The notes below the pieces were generated by a model. It saw nothing but the letters and a program-made list of their open reading frames with translations. It had not been told where the DNA came from and did no database searches. This document shows, one piece after another, positions 1-8,678 of a DNA stretch of 64,000 bases; within the stretch, counting starts at the first letter, position 1; the number at the start of each line of letters is the position of its first letter. The translations under genes and the position numbers were made by a program. The DNA lies in the NCBI RefSeq assembly GCF_019720915.1, contig NZ_JAHKSI010000001.1, forward strand, positions 1,240,001 to 1,304,000, read 5' to 3'. This DNA comes from Alkalihalobacillus sp. TS-13 (lineage in GTDB: Bacteria; Bacillota; Bacilli; Bacillales; Fictibacillaceae).

Positions 1-1
1 T

Positions 2-355
2 GAAGTTTCACCCGCACCAGAAATCTACACCCCAGGGAAAAATACATTCATGAGTGAAATGTTGACGATCATCAATGCTGAAAATGCAGCCGCTGATTTG
101 GATGGTTGGGCGAAGATCGATCAAGAAGCAGTCGTTGAGAAAAACCCAGATGTCATCATCACGACTTATGGATACTATACTGAAAATGCAGCAGAACAAG
201 TCTTATCCAGAGAAGGGTGGAAAGATGTTACAGCTATAAAAGAGAAACAAGTCTATGATGTCCATTCAGATCTTGTAACACGCTCTGGTCCAAGACTTGT
301 TGAAGGAGTAGAGGAACTTGCAAAGGCGGTTTATCCAGAAACATTTACAGAATAA
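2..355 (+). CDS. btuF: Corrinoid ABC transporter substrate-binding protein, C-terminal part
   Basis: The reading frame is open from the first bases of the window and ends at the TAA at 353-355, so only the last 117 residues are present; the start lies upstream. The visible part has the hydrophilic alpha/beta character of the C-terminal lobe of the BtuF/FhuD class of substrate-binding proteins, including a stretch on 'NPDVIITTYG' type lines and a final helix. In Gram-positives such proteins are membrane-anchored lipoproteins that hand corrinoid to BtuC. The assignment to corrinoids rests mainly on the neighbours: the permease, the ATPase-CbiZ fusion and the cobalamin genes follow without a gap. 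Substrate specificity itself cannot be read from the fragment. Confidence 0.85.
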   Translation, partial: EVSPAPEIYTPGKNTFMSEMLTIINAENAAADLDGWAKIDQEAVVEKNPDVIITTYGYYTENAAEQVLSREGWKDVTAIKEKQVYDVHSDLVTRSGPRLVEGVEELAKAVYPETFTE

Positions 356-1379
356 TAGAATACTAGCTTACCTTTCGGGTTTCGCTTTTCTGTTCATAGC
401 TATCATTTTGGGTATTTCAGTCGGTACTGTTTCTGTGCCTGCGTCAGCAATCATCCAAATCGTAGGTCATGAAATTTTTCCGTTCATATCCATCGATCAT
501 ATCGACTCGATGTATACAAGTATTGTCATGAACATCAGACTTCCAAGAGTTATTCTTGCTGGTATTGTTGGTGCTGCTCTCGCGATTGCGGGAGCAGCAT
601 TCCAAGGTCTATTGAGGAATCCTTTAGCAGATCCTTATACGTTAGGAGTATCTTCGGGGGCGTCTGTGGGGGCAGTCATCACACTTTTTTTCCATTTGTC
701 GATACCAGTTGTCGGATCCTTCACACTGCCTTTATTAAGCATCCTATTTTCGTTCATCACGATTTTTCTCGTCATCAGTTTTGCACGTAAAATTGAACGT
801 TCCATGAGAGTGGAGACAATCATTTTAACGGGTATCATTTTCAGTTCTTTTCTTGGAGCTGTCATTTCCCTAATGATTGCATTGACGGGGGATGAATTGA
901 GACAAATCATCGGCTGGCTTTTAGGAAGCGTGTCGATGAGAGGATGGGAATACATCAAAATCATTTTACCGTTCTTCGCCATCGGTTCTGCCATTCTCCT
1001 TATAAACGCAAATGAATTGAATGCGATGTCTTTCGGAGAAGAAAGAGCCCATCATCTCGGTGTAAATGTCCATCGAAGGAAAATGGTCATTTTGACAGCT
1101 GGCTCGATATTAACAGGAGCAGCTGTGGCGGTTTCTGGAACGATCGGGTTCGTAGGATTGGTCATTCCACATTTGACCAGGTTGTTATGGGGACCTGACC
1201 ATAAGCACTTATTACCCTTATCCATATTAACCGGAAGCGGATTTCTGATTCTTGCAGATCTAGTAGCAAGAACAGTGATTTCGCCGACAGAGCTTCCGAT
1301 TGGTGTCATTACAGCTCTAGTCGGAGCACCTGTATTTGGACTGATCTTAATCAAGCGTAAGACGGAAAGAAGTGGTTAG
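318..1379 (+). CDS. btuC: Corrinoid ABC transporter permease (BtuC/FecCD family)
   Basis: This is a 353-residue, very hydrophobic protein of usual BtuC length, expected to have about ten membrane segments. It shows the family signatures GNPLADPYTLG-SSGAS near residue 100, GEERAHHLGVNV near 240, and GFVGLVIPHLTR near 275, the cytoplasmic loops that contact the ATPase. The chosen start is TTG at 318, inside the end of btuF, with AGGAG about nine bases upstream; the 38-base overlap suggests translational coupling. It forms the channel through which BtuF-bound corrinoid enters. The stop codon is directly followed by the ATG of the ATPase gene. Iron-siderophore permeases share the fold, so the corrinoid call depends on context. 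Confidence 0.88.
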   Translation: MQRRFIQKHLQNNRILAYLSGFAFLFIAIILGISVGTVSVPASAIIQIVGHEIFPFISIDHIDSMYTSIVMNIRLPRVILAGIVGAALAIAGAAFQGLLRNPLADPYTLGVSSGASVGAVITLFFHLSIPVVGSFTLPLLSILFSFITIFLVISFARKIERSMRVETIILTGIIFSSFLGAVISLMIALTGDELRQIIGWLLGSVSMRGWEYIKIILPFFAIGSAILLINANELNAMSFGEERAHHLGVNVHRRKMVILTAGSILTGAAVAVSGTIGFVGLVIPHLTRLLWGPDHKHLLPLSILTGSGFLILADLVARTVISPTELPIGVITALVGAPVFGLILIKRKTERSG

Positions 1380-2849
1380 ATGCTAAGCGTAGAAAACCTA
1401 TCTGGTGGTTATGGCGATGCACCGATTTTAAAAGAAATAACCTTTAAGGTGGAAAAGGGAGAAATGTTCGGTGTCTTAGGACCAAATGGCAGCGGCAAAA
1501 CGACCTTACTCAAGATGATCAGCGGAATTTTGACAAGTCAAGAGGGGCGTGTCTTCATTAATGGTAAACCGCTTGAAAGTTTTTCATCCAAAGAGTTGGC
1601 GAAGATTGTGGCTGTCCTTCCACAGCACTCTGACCAGGGTTTTTCTTATACCGTAAGAGAAACGGTTTCCCTCGGACGATATGCACATCAAAAAGGTTGG
1701 TTCCAATCGTGGAGCCAGCAAGATGAAATCATTGTCAACCAAGTGATGAATCAAACGGGGGTAACGGCTTTTCAGAATAAAAATATCCAATCTTTATCAG
1801 GTGGGGAACGCCAACGGGTATTTTTAGCGCAAGCATTGGCACAGGAACCCGATATCTTGTTGTTGGACGAACCAACGAACCATTTGGATCTTTCGTTTCA
1901 AAAAGAGCTGTTGGACCTGTTAAAGCAATGGACGGAGGAACGGGGACTTACGGTCATCTCGATTTTCCATGACCTGAACCTTGCGGGATTATATTGTGAT
2001 CGGTTATTACTATTGGATAAAGGTACAATCAATATCCAACATAACCCAAATGAAGTCTTGCGGGAAGAACGGATCGAAACCGTTTATCAAACCACGATCG
2101 AAAAGCAGCCACATCCAAAGGTACCCGCACCACAAATGGTATTACTGCCGAAAAAGTTGTCCAAGAAATCAACTGAAATCCAGATTAACTCAATGTATTT
2201 GACAGTATCCGATGAACGGATCGTTCTACAAGCACCAGTACCGTTACGAACGATGTCATCAGGTGTAATCGGCTCCGGAACAGGCTGGTACCAGACCTTT
2301 ATCAACAGACATGTCGAACTTGACTATAATTGCAGTGACCATAAACAAGAAATGACTGAATATCTAAAAGAACATGGGTTTGAGCCCTCTGATTCTGTTG
2401 GTATGATGACAGCAGTTCACCTGAAAGACGCAGCGTTCCACACGTACAAAGGAGATGGTTTTTCCATCTTTGTCATCGTCACTGCCGGAGTAGGAAATGC
2501 AATTGATGCTTCAAAAAGTATACTTCACGATTTTGAGATGCAGCCAGGGACTATCAATACTTGGATATTCGTCAATGGAAGTATGACAGAAGAGGCGTTC
2601 ATCCAAAGTGTGATGACAGCGACAGAAGCTAAAGTCAAGGTCTTGCATGATCAGGAGATACAAGATGAAGCAAACGGTACATTTGCGACCGGAACGTCCA
2701 CTGACAGCGTTATGATTGCTGCTACACAAACCGGGAAAAAACTCGGTTTTGCCGGAACGATCACACCTCTCGGGAAACTGATCGGAAAAGCAGTGTACGA
2801 ATGTACAACCGAAGCGATTCTGAACTATGAAAAAAGGAAACAGACATGA
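1380..2849 (+). CDS. Fusion of corrinoid ABC ATPase (BtuD) and adenosylcobinamide amidohydrolase (CbiZ)
   Basis: The first ~250 residues are an ABC ATPase: Walker A GPNGSGKTT at 34-42, a Q-loop near 80, the signature LSGGERQ near 140, Walker B LLLDEPTNHLD near 160 and the H-loop histidine in FHDLN near 197. After a linker rich in Pro and Lys the remaining ~220 residues match CbiZ, with glycine-rich VIGSGTGW and ATQTGKKLGFAGT-type segments. CbiZ hydrolyses adenosylpseudocobalamin-type corrinoids or cobinamide amides to cobyric acid, allowing the lower ligand to be exchanged. At 489 residues the protein is about twice the size of a normal BtuD. The fusion would couple import energy to remodelling at the membrane. 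The start is ATG directly after the btuC stop. Confidence 0.88.
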   Translation: MLSVENLSGGYGDAPILKEITFKVEKGEMFGVLGPNGSGKTTLLKMISGILTSQEGRVFINGKPLESFSSKELAKIVAVLPQHSDQGFSYTVRETVSLGRYAHQKGWFQSWSQQDEIIVNQVMNQTGVTAFQNKNIQSLSGGERQRVFLAQALAQEPDILLLDEPTNHLDLSFQKELLDLLKQWTEERGLTVISIFHDLNLAGLYCDRLLLLDKGTINIQHNPNEVLREERIETVYQTTIEKQPHPKVPAPQMVLLPKKLSKKSTEIQINSMYLTVSDERIVLQAPVPLRTMSSGVIGSGTGWYQTFINRHVELDYNCSDHKQEMTEYLKEHGFEPSDSVGMMTAVHLKDAAFHTYKGDGFSIFVIVTAGVGNAIDASKSILHDFEMQPGTINTWIFVNGSMTEEAFIQSVMTATEAKVKVLHDQEIQDEANGTFATGTSTDSVMIAATQTGKKLGFAGTITPLGKLIGKAVYECTTEAILNYEKRKQT

Positions 2850-3811
2850 TCCTGTTTCATTTAGTTGCGATTACACTTGCATTCGTTATTGATGCATTGG
2901 TTGGTGATCCGCCTAAATGGCCGCATCCAGTCCGATGGATTGGCAGATTGATCGCCTTTCTGGACACAAAATTGAACAAAGGTCGTTTCCGAGTACAGAA
3001 AGGAGTCTTCATGCTCCTTTTTGTTGTATCACTTGTCGGGTCAATCACAACCTTGTTAGTATGGTTTTCTTATCAAGTTCATCCTTATATAGGCATACTG
3101 GCAGAGGGGATCATCATCTCGACGACCATAGCCCGTAAGAGTTTGAAACAAGCCGCAATGAATGTCTATCAACCTTTAAAACAAGCAGATCTAAGCAAGG
3201 CTCGGAAGGAACTTTCATACATTGTCGGACGTGATACCGAGAAATTGGATGAAGGTGAAATCACCCGAGGTGTGGTTGAAACAGTTGCTGAAAATACAAG
3301 TGATGGAATTACAGCTCCCATGTTCTGGTCACTGATTGGTGGAGCTCCATTTGCGGTGGTCTACAGGGCGGTCAATACCTGTGACTCGATGGTCGGATAC
3401 CGCAATGAAATATATTATCAATTCGGATGGTGTTCAGCAAAAATGGATGATATCGTCAATTGGATTCCAAGCCGATTAACTGGATTGGTAATGATGATTT
3501 GCAACAAACCGACACACCTCAATAGGAAAAGCGCCTTTAGGATTTGGAAACGGGATGCGAAAAAGCATCCAAGTCCAAACAGTGGATGGGGTGAGGCAGC
3601 CATTGCTGCTTTGCTAGGCGTTCAACTTGGCGGAATAAACTACTATGCCGGGGTCATTTCTAAACGATCACTGATGGGAGATCCTATTGTACCCTTGGGA
3701 AGTAATCATATCTTACAGACGAATTCAATCATGCAAACTACAGTTGCAGGCTTCATGTGTTTGTTATGGATAGGAGGGATGTTGTATGGACTGGCCATCT
3801 CATGGTTCTAA
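2846..3811 (+). CDS. cbiB: Adenosylcobinamide-phosphate synthase (CbiB/CobD family)
   Basis: The enzyme attaches aminopropanol phosphate (or aminopropanol) to adenosylcobyric acid and is an integral membrane protein. The 321-residue product has the usual length, several hydrophobic segments, and family motifs: GDPPKWPHPVRWIG near residue 25, ENTSDGITAPMFW near 155, a GYRNEIYYQFGW-type loop near 190 and SPNSGWGEAA near 250. Its ATG overlaps the end of the preceding gene by four bases (ATGA type), indicating coupled translation. It uses the product of the decarboxylase encoded next. Naming differs between organisms (cbiB in Salmonella, cobD in Pseudomonas). Confidence 0.93.
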   Translation: MILFHLVAITLAFVIDALVGDPPKWPHPVRWIGRLIAFLDTKLNKGRFRVQKGVFMLLFVVSLVGSITTLLVWFSYQVHPYIGILAEGIIISTTIARKSLKQAAMNVYQPLKQADLSKARKELSYIVGRDTEKLDEGEITRGVVETVAENTSDGITAPMFWSLIGGAPFAVVYRAVNTCDSMVGYRNEIYYQFGWCSAKMDDIVNWIPSRLTGLVMMICNKPTHLNRKSAFRIWKRDAKKHPSPNSGWGEAAIAALLGVQLGGINYYAGVISKRSLMGDPIVPLGSNHILQTNSIMQTTVAGFMCLLWIGGMLYGLAISWF

Positions 3812-4865
3812 TCCAAAAAATCTATACGAAGCGATCGCTCTCCCAATGCCAGAGGAGATTATTGATTTCAGTGCAAACATCAACCCGTTGGGACCGCTTT
3901 CTGAATTGAAGGAAAAATGGAAGGATATGTTTCTTAGAATCATAGATTATCCTGATCCACATGCAACTTCTCTAAGAAAGGGCATTGCTGAAATTGAACA
4001 GGTGGATCCGCAGTCCATTCTGATCGGTAACGGTGGTGCAGAACTGATCAGCCTGATAACAAGGCTATTGGCAGGGAAAAACGTTCTAATTGTCCAGCCG
4101 GCTTTTTCAGAGTATGAGAAGAGCTGCCGCGTAAATGAATGCAACATCAGCTATCACCAGCTTGAGGATCCCTTTTGGCAATTGGATATTGATCAGCTTC
4201 TACCTAAACTTGAAGAAGTCGATGCTCTTTTTCTATGTAATCCCAACAATCCGACTGGGGTACAGTACCGGTTTGAAATGGTATTAGCATTGATTGATGC
4301 TTGTAAAGAAACACAATGCCAAATCATATTGGATGAAGCTTTTTATGACATGCTCGAGGACTATCGATCGTTCATCCCTTATATCAAGAAATTCGAAAAC
4401 TTGATCATCATCCGGTCGATGACGAAAATGTACGCAGTCCCAGGACTGAGATTAGGTTATATGGTAGCTCATCCTGAAATCATACATCGAGTCGAGAAAT
4501 TCCAAACACACTGGAGTGTAAATTCACTGGCGCTGGCTGCTGGAGAGGTTTTTATACAAAACACATCCTTTTTACATGAAACAAGACAATACATAAGTGA
4601 AGAACGTCGAAAATTATTTGCATTTTTCAGCAAAGAAGGGTACAGATTCTCTCCTACAGAGGTTAACTTTTATCTTTTTCGAGATCCTGATTGTGAAGAT
4701 CAACTACCGTTATTTCGGCATTTGCTCGAACAAGGAATTGTCCCAAGGCATACATTCAATTTCTCAGGTTTGGATGGGAATTGGCTTCGTTTTGCCATCA
4801 AATCTTCATGTGAGAATAATGAGTTGATCAAGGTGTTGAAAAAATGGAAACAACCTCACACATGA
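3786..4865 (+). CDS. cobD: L-threonine-O-3-phosphate decarboxylase, PLP-dependent (CobD/CobC-like aminotransferase fold)
   Basis: This 359-residue protein belongs to the fold-type I aminotransferases. It has the ANINPLGP segment near residue 30, the NPNNPTG motif near 155, the D-E-A-F pair that contacts PLP near 185 and the likely Schiff-base lysine in SMTKMYAVPGLRLGY near 220. The N-terminus carries the HGSNP stretch typical of cobalamin-cluster members rather than histidinol-phosphate aminotransferase. The reaction makes (R)-1-amino-2-propanol phosphate for CbiB. The gene starts inside the end of cbiB and ends in an ATGA overlap with cobU. A plain HisC role is less likely because of the operon position. 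Confidence 0.88.
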   Translation: MDWPSHGSNPKNLYEAIALPMPEEIIDFSANINPLGPLSELKEKWKDMFLRIIDYPDPHATSLRKGIAEIEQVDPQSILIGNGGAELISLITRLLAGKNVLIVQPAFSEYEKSCRVNECNISYHQLEDPFWQLDIDQLLPKLEEVDALFLCNPNNPTGVQYRFEMVLALIDACKETQCQIILDEAFYDMLEDYRSFIPYIKKFENLIIIRSMTKMYAVPGLRLGYMVAHPEIIHRVEKFQTHWSVNSLALAAGEVFIQNTSFLHETRQYISEERRKLFAFFSKEGYRFSPTEVNFYLFRDPDCEDQLPLFRHLLEQGIVPRHTFNFSGLDGNWLRFAIKSSCENNELIKVLKKWKQPHT

Positions 4866-5437
4866 TATTCATAACTGGCGGAGTTCGAAGCGGTAAAAGC
4901 AGTTTTGCTGAGAAGATGGCTATGGAAAAAGCGATTTCCAAGGGTAGAAACCTTCATTACATTGCAACAGGTTTACCTTCAGACACAGAGATGAAACTGC
5001 GGATTGAAAAGCATAAACAGCAAAGACATCAATGTAACCAGAACTGGAACACATGGGAGCATCCCCGAAATATTGGCTTGCTTGCTGAAAACTTTACGAA
5101 CAAAGACATCTTGCTTCTCGATTGTTTGACGACGCTTTTGAATAATGAACTCTTCAGTGATGAAACTGCTCAAAACAACAGGATGATAGGTTCCATTTTA
5201 AGCGGAATCGAACGATTAAGGAAAAACTGTGATTCACTGATCATCGTCAGTAATGAAATCTTAAATGAAACCCTCCAGGCGAATGATCTTGTTCTTTCAT
5301 ATAAAAAAATGTTAGGGCACTTGCACCAAGAGATCGTGAAATATTCGGATCAAGCGTTTTTAGTCGAGTCTGGTGTTCCGATTTTGATGAAAGGAGGAGC
5401 CGATGAAAGGAATCATGATTCAAGGGACAGCTTCTGA
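4862..5437 (+). CDS. cobU: Adenosylcobinamide kinase / adenosylcobinamide-phosphate guanylyltransferase
   Basis: CobU phosphorylates adenosylcobinamide and then transfers GMP to it. The P-loop GGVRSGKS begins at residue 5, followed by the HYIATG segment, the EMKLRIEKHKQQR stretch that holds the guanylylated histidine, an LLDCLTTLL Walker-B-like line and the C-terminal G-L-x-Q-E-I region. The start chosen is ATG 4862, which overlaps the previous stop as ATGA and gives a 191-residue protein beginning MIFITGG; an in-frame ATG at 4844 would add six residues but has no better ribosome site. The last bases overlap cbiP. A second, shorter CobU-like gene lies further down the same operon. Confidence 0.9.
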   Translation: MIFITGGVRSGKSSFAEKMAMEKAISKGRNLHYIATGLPSDTEMKLRIEKHKQQRHQCNQNWNTWEHPRNIGLLAENFTNKDILLLDCLTTLLNNELFSDETAQNNRMIGSILSGIERLRKNCDSLIIVSNEILNETLQANDLVLSYKKMLGHLHQEIVKYSDQAFLVESGVPILMKGGADERNHDSRDSF

Positions 5438-6908
5438 TGTTGGCAAGAGTTTGTTGACCACCGCTATTTGTCGATTGTTTGCAAATGTAGGATGGAAGGT
5501 CGCTCCCTTCAAATCACAAAACATGTCTAATAATTCTTATGTCACCATTCATGGAGAAGAAATAGGGCGTGCTCAAGGAATTCAGGCTGAGGCAGCAAGA
5601 ACGGAAGCATCTGTTTGGATGAACCCAATATTGTTGAAGCCGCGATCTGATCAGCAGTCTGAAATCATCCTTCTTGGAAAATCGCTCGAAACAATGTCTG
5701 GAAGAGGATATCGGGATCAGTTTTATGAAAAGGGAATAGAAGTCATTCAATCTTCACTTGCGTATTTGGAGCAACATTATGATGTCCTAGTCATTGAAGG
5801 TGCAGGCAGTCCGGTTGAAGTCAATTTGAAATCTCGTGATCTCGTCAACATGAAAGTGGCTGAAATGGCTGATGTGCCAGTCGTGCTGGTCGCGGACATC
5901 GATCGAGGCGGAATATTCGCAAGTATCATTGGAACGCTTGAGTTACTGGCACCAGAAGAACGGGAGAGGGTCCGTGGATTGATCATCAATAAGTTCCGAG
6001 GAGATATTAGCTTATTCAATGATGGGATTCAATGGCTTGAAGAAAAGACAGGGGTTCCTGTTCTAGGTGTTATTCCCTATATCGACCATCATGGGATTGA
6101 TGGTGAAGACTCCTTATCTTTACAGAAACAATTACCCAAATCCCAGAACAGAGAAATCGATTTAGTCGTCTTGCACCTTCCTTATGTCTCGAATTACAGT
6201 GATATCGAATCGTTCGCTTATGAACCGGATGTCTCTATCCGTTGGGTCGGACATGGAGATGAGTTCGGAAATCCTGACGCCGTCATCATTCCTGGCACGA
6301 AAAGCACAATTAATGACTTAGATTACTTGAAGGCCGTTGATCTCGATCGTCAGATAAAAGATTTTTCCCATAAAGGCGGGTTTCTGATGGGCATTTGTGG
6401 TGGTTATCAAATGCTTGGTGAGTTCATCATTGATGAAGCCGGGTCGGATACTGGAATCATTGGTAAAAAAGTTGAAGGATTGAGACTTATTTCAGGACAA
6501 ACTGTTTTTCATCCGGTTAAAGATACGAAGAGAGTGAAGGGATCAATAATCTCCAGGGCTAACGGAGAAGACCTATTGGTTGAAGGTTATGAAATCCACT
6601 TAGGAAAAACAACACACGCTGAATCAGAGCAAAATTTCATTGAACTTGAAAATGGCCGGACGGAGGGGTTCTGTAATGAAGATGGGACCATTATCGGAAC
6701 CTATCTTCATCATTTATTCCATAATGATGATTGGAGAAATGAATGGTTGAACCGGATTCGTGAACGTAAAGGATTAAAGATTAGATCACCTATCTATGCT
6801 GCTCATCTGAAAGAAGAACGGTTTGATTCCCTTGCCGAACGACTAAAAGAGAACCTTGACTGGACTCTTTTGAAAGCAATCATCTTTGAAGTGGAGAGCA
6901 ATAAATGA
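5403..6908 (+). CDS. cbiP: Adenosylcobyric acid synthase (glutamine-hydrolysing)
   Basis: This is a 501-residue amidotransferase that amidates four carboxylates of adenosylcobyrinic a,c-diamide. The N-terminal dethiobiotin-synthetase-like ATP domain starts with GTASDVGKS (residues ~7-15) and contains the DIDRGG line near 162. The C-terminal class I-like glutamine amidotransferase domain contains the nucleophile in GICGGYQMLG near 330 and the EGYEIHLGKT segment near 395. The ATG has a clear GGAGGAG site and overlaps cobU by 35 bases. As no cbiA or ring-building genes are visible, the enzyme may act on salvaged incompletely amidated corrinoids, or the earlier genes lie elsewhere. Confidence 0.94.
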   Translation: MKGIMIQGTASDVGKSLLTTAICRLFANVGWKVAPFKSQNMSNNSYVTIHGEEIGRAQGIQAEAARTEASVWMNPILLKPRSDQQSEIILLGKSLETMSGRGYRDQFYEKGIEVIQSSLAYLEQHYDVLVIEGAGSPVEVNLKSRDLVNMKVAEMADVPVVLVADIDRGGIFASIIGTLELLAPEERERVRGLIINKFRGDISLFNDGIQWLEEKTGVPVLGVIPYIDHHGIDGEDSLSLQKQLPKSQNREIDLVVLHLPYVSNYSDIESFAYEPDVSIRWVGHGDEFGNPDAVIIPGTKSTINDLDYLKAVDLDRQIKDFSHKGGFLMGICGGYQMLGEFIIDEAGSDTGIIGKKVEGLRLISGQTVFHPVKDTKRVKGSIISRANGEDLLVEGYEIHLGKTTHAESEQNFIELENGRTEGFCNEDGTIIGTYLHHLFHNDDWRNEWLNRIRERKGLKIRSPIYAAHLKEERFDSLAERLKENLDWTLLKAIIFEVESNK

Positions 6909-7696
6909 AGCATTTGTATGGTTTTATGATCAATTTGCAATTCTTTACGATGATTCCCATACCTGTGGAAATTAGGATGGATGATGACCACTTGAAAAAA
7001 GCAGTAAAAACCTTCGCGCTGTTAGGGTTGTTTCAAGGTTTTATATATTCATTAACTATCTTTATTCTCTTTTATTGGACACCTCTTTCAAATTTTGCAA
7101 TTGCATTCATACTCTGGCTCGTGATGATCCTTTTGACAGGCGGAATCCATCTTGATGGCTGGATGGATGCGAGCGACGCTTATTTTTCATATTCCAGTAT
7201 CGAGAAACGGCTTGAGATCATGAAGGATCCGCGGACCGGCGCATTCGGAGTAGTTTCAGTCATTGTATTATTAGGTGCAAAATTTTTGTTCATTTATGAA
7301 ATCGTATCTGGGATTACACTTACATCTTATCTATTGATCATTATTCTTCCTTTTTTAAGTAAAGGGCTGATGGGGCTTCTTCTTATGACAGTACCTCTAG
7401 CCAAAGAAGAGGGGCTTGCTTACCATTTTAGAAAAGCTGGAGACTCTTCTATGCGATTGGTTTATTCTGTCTATTGGATAGGGATCACCGGACTCGTTTC
7501 GTTGATTGATTTTGGAACGCTTTTTCCCATTATGATCATGTTCATCGTTGTAATGGTTTGTTTCATTCTCCTACGTTCAAAAACTGTCAAATGGTTCGGC
7601 GGCATTACTGGTGATGTGTTAGGAGCATCGGTTGAAGGAGTTGAATTGATGTTATGGATGACAATCTGGTTATTGCATTATTCCGTCATGGTATAA
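6905..7696 (+). CDS. cobS: Adenosylcobinamide-GDP ribazoletransferase (cobalamin synthase)
   Basis: CobS joins adenosylcobinamide-GDP with alpha-ribazole or its phosphate to make (phospho)cobalamin in the cytoplasmic membrane. The 263-residue hydrophobic protein carries the diagnostic LTGGIHLDGWMDASDA line near residue 80, with the metal-binding acidic residues, followed by EKRLEIMKDPRTGAFG near 105. It has an ATGA overlap with cbiP. The C-terminal residues contain the GDVLGASVEG region seen in family members. Its partner substrates are made by CobU before it and the ribazole-salvage pair at the end of the operon. Confidence 0.93.
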   Translation: MKHLYGFMINLQFFTMIPIPVEIRMDDDHLKKAVKTFALLGLFQGFIYSLTIFILFYWTPLSNFAIAFILWLVMILLTGGIHLDGWMDASDAYFSYSSIEKRLEIMKDPRTGAFGVVSVIVLLGAKFLFIYEIVSGITLTSYLLIIILPFLSKGLMGLLLMTVPLAKEEGLAYHFRKAGDSSMRLVYSVYWIGITGLVSLIDFGTLFPIMIMFIVVMVCFILLRSKTVKWFGGITGDVLGASVEGVELMLWMTIWLLHYSVMV

Positions 7697-8271
7697 CACA
7701 AGAAAACAAACGGAAAGCGTATCTCGGCTGGTCCGATTCGCCTTTATCGAAAGAGGAATCATTGTCCATCCGTCCAATAAAACAGTCCTACGATCTTTAT
7801 TTCTCAAGTGATTTGGAACGTTGTATACATACAACAAAACTTCTCTTTCCAAACGAGAATGCGATATGCCTGTCTGAATTTCGTGAGATGAACTTCGGTA
7901 AGTGGGAAAAGAAAACCTATGAGCAACTGAAGGATCGCAGGGAGTACCAAAGATGGTTAACGGATCCATTTTCACAGTCACCACCTGATGGAGAACTTTT
8001 CTCAAACTTTCAATGTCGGGTTCAATCTGGTTGGAACAAGATTTTGAATCGAATGTTTGACTCCAATTGTTCGAGTGCTGCGGTCGTAACCCATGGAGGC
8101 GTGATCAGGCTGTTATTGAGTGAATTATCACCGGTTCAAAAAGCGTTCTGGGAGTGGACTGTATCACATGGAATTGGATTTGAGCTTATTTTTGAAAAAG
8201 AGGCATTGAGGAGGGGAGAGCGATGCACTTTGTTACAGGAGGTGCCTATAACGGCAAAAGAACATGGGTGA
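7654..8271 (+). CDS. cobC: Alpha-ribazole phosphatase-like histidine phosphatase (CobC)
   Basis: This 205-residue member of the histidine phosphatase superfamily has the catalytic RHG triad in ALFRHGITQENK near residue 11, a second conserved region SDLERCIHTT near 50, the REMNFGKWE glutamate motif near 75, and the second histidine in VVTHGGVIR near 145. In cobalamin operons such enzymes remove phosphate from alpha-ribazole phosphate or cobalamin phosphate. It overlaps cobS by 43 bases. The ATG at 7654 lacks a well-spaced ribosome site, so translation probably depends on that of cobS. The precise substrate is inferred from context. Confidence 0.85.
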   Translation: MDDNLVIALFRHGITQENKRKAYLGWSDSPLSKEESLSIRPIKQSYDLYFSSDLERCIHTTKLLFPNENAICLSEFREMNFGKWEKKTYEQLKDRREYQRWLTDPFSQSPPDGELFSNFQCRVQSGWNKILNRMFDSNCSSAAVVTHGGVIRLLLSELSPVQKAFWEWTVSHGIGFELIFEKEALRRGERCTLLQEVPITAKEHG

Positions 8272-8663
8272 AAAATCGGTATACCTTATCCAAACACAGT
8301 CATTTCCATTGGATTTCAGCGTATGACGGTAAAAAGTTGCTGGAAAATCCGTTACAGATCAATTCTCAACTGTTGATTCTTGAGGGGATTGAACTATGGA
8401 TCAAAAATTTGATTTTAGATACGGATATCGATGAGACAAGAAGTCGCTGGACTGAAAAATTAACTGAATTACAGAAATGGGAATACGAAACTTCAAAAAA
8501 CAAAGTCATTCTGATTGGAACCGATATTTCTAAAGGAATCGTTCCTTTGGATATAAAGGATCGGACATGGCGGGATGTAACAGGTTGGTGTTATCAAGAT
8601 ACGACTAAAAAAGCTGATCGTGTCGATTTGATCTGGTATGGCACCCATCAACGAATCAAATAG
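8223..8663 (+). CDS. Shortened, divergent CobU-like protein
   Basis: This 146-residue protein opens with a degenerate CobU P-loop, TGGAYNGKRT, where the usual GKS/GKT Ser/Thr position is Arg. It ends with a recognisable CobU/CobP C-terminal block, GIVPLDIKDRTWRDVTGW followed by Tyr-Gln and an ADRVDLIWYG line. The middle part that carries the guanylylated histidine in true CobU (E-M-x-x-R-I-x-x-H) is not visible. A full CobU is encoded 3 kb upstream in the same operon, so this is either a second specialised subunit or an enzyme retaining only one of the two activities. The start has a strong GGAGGGGAG site. Function is unproven. Confidence 0.7.
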   Translation: MHFVTGGAYNGKRTWVKNRYTLSKHSHFHWISAYDGKKLLENPLQINSQLLILEGIELWIKNLILDTDIDETRSRWTEKLTELQKWEYETSKNKVILIGTDISKGIVPLDIKDRTWRDVTGWCYQDTTKKADRVDLIWYGTHQRIK

Positions 8664-8678
8664 GAGGAGAGTGGGAAG

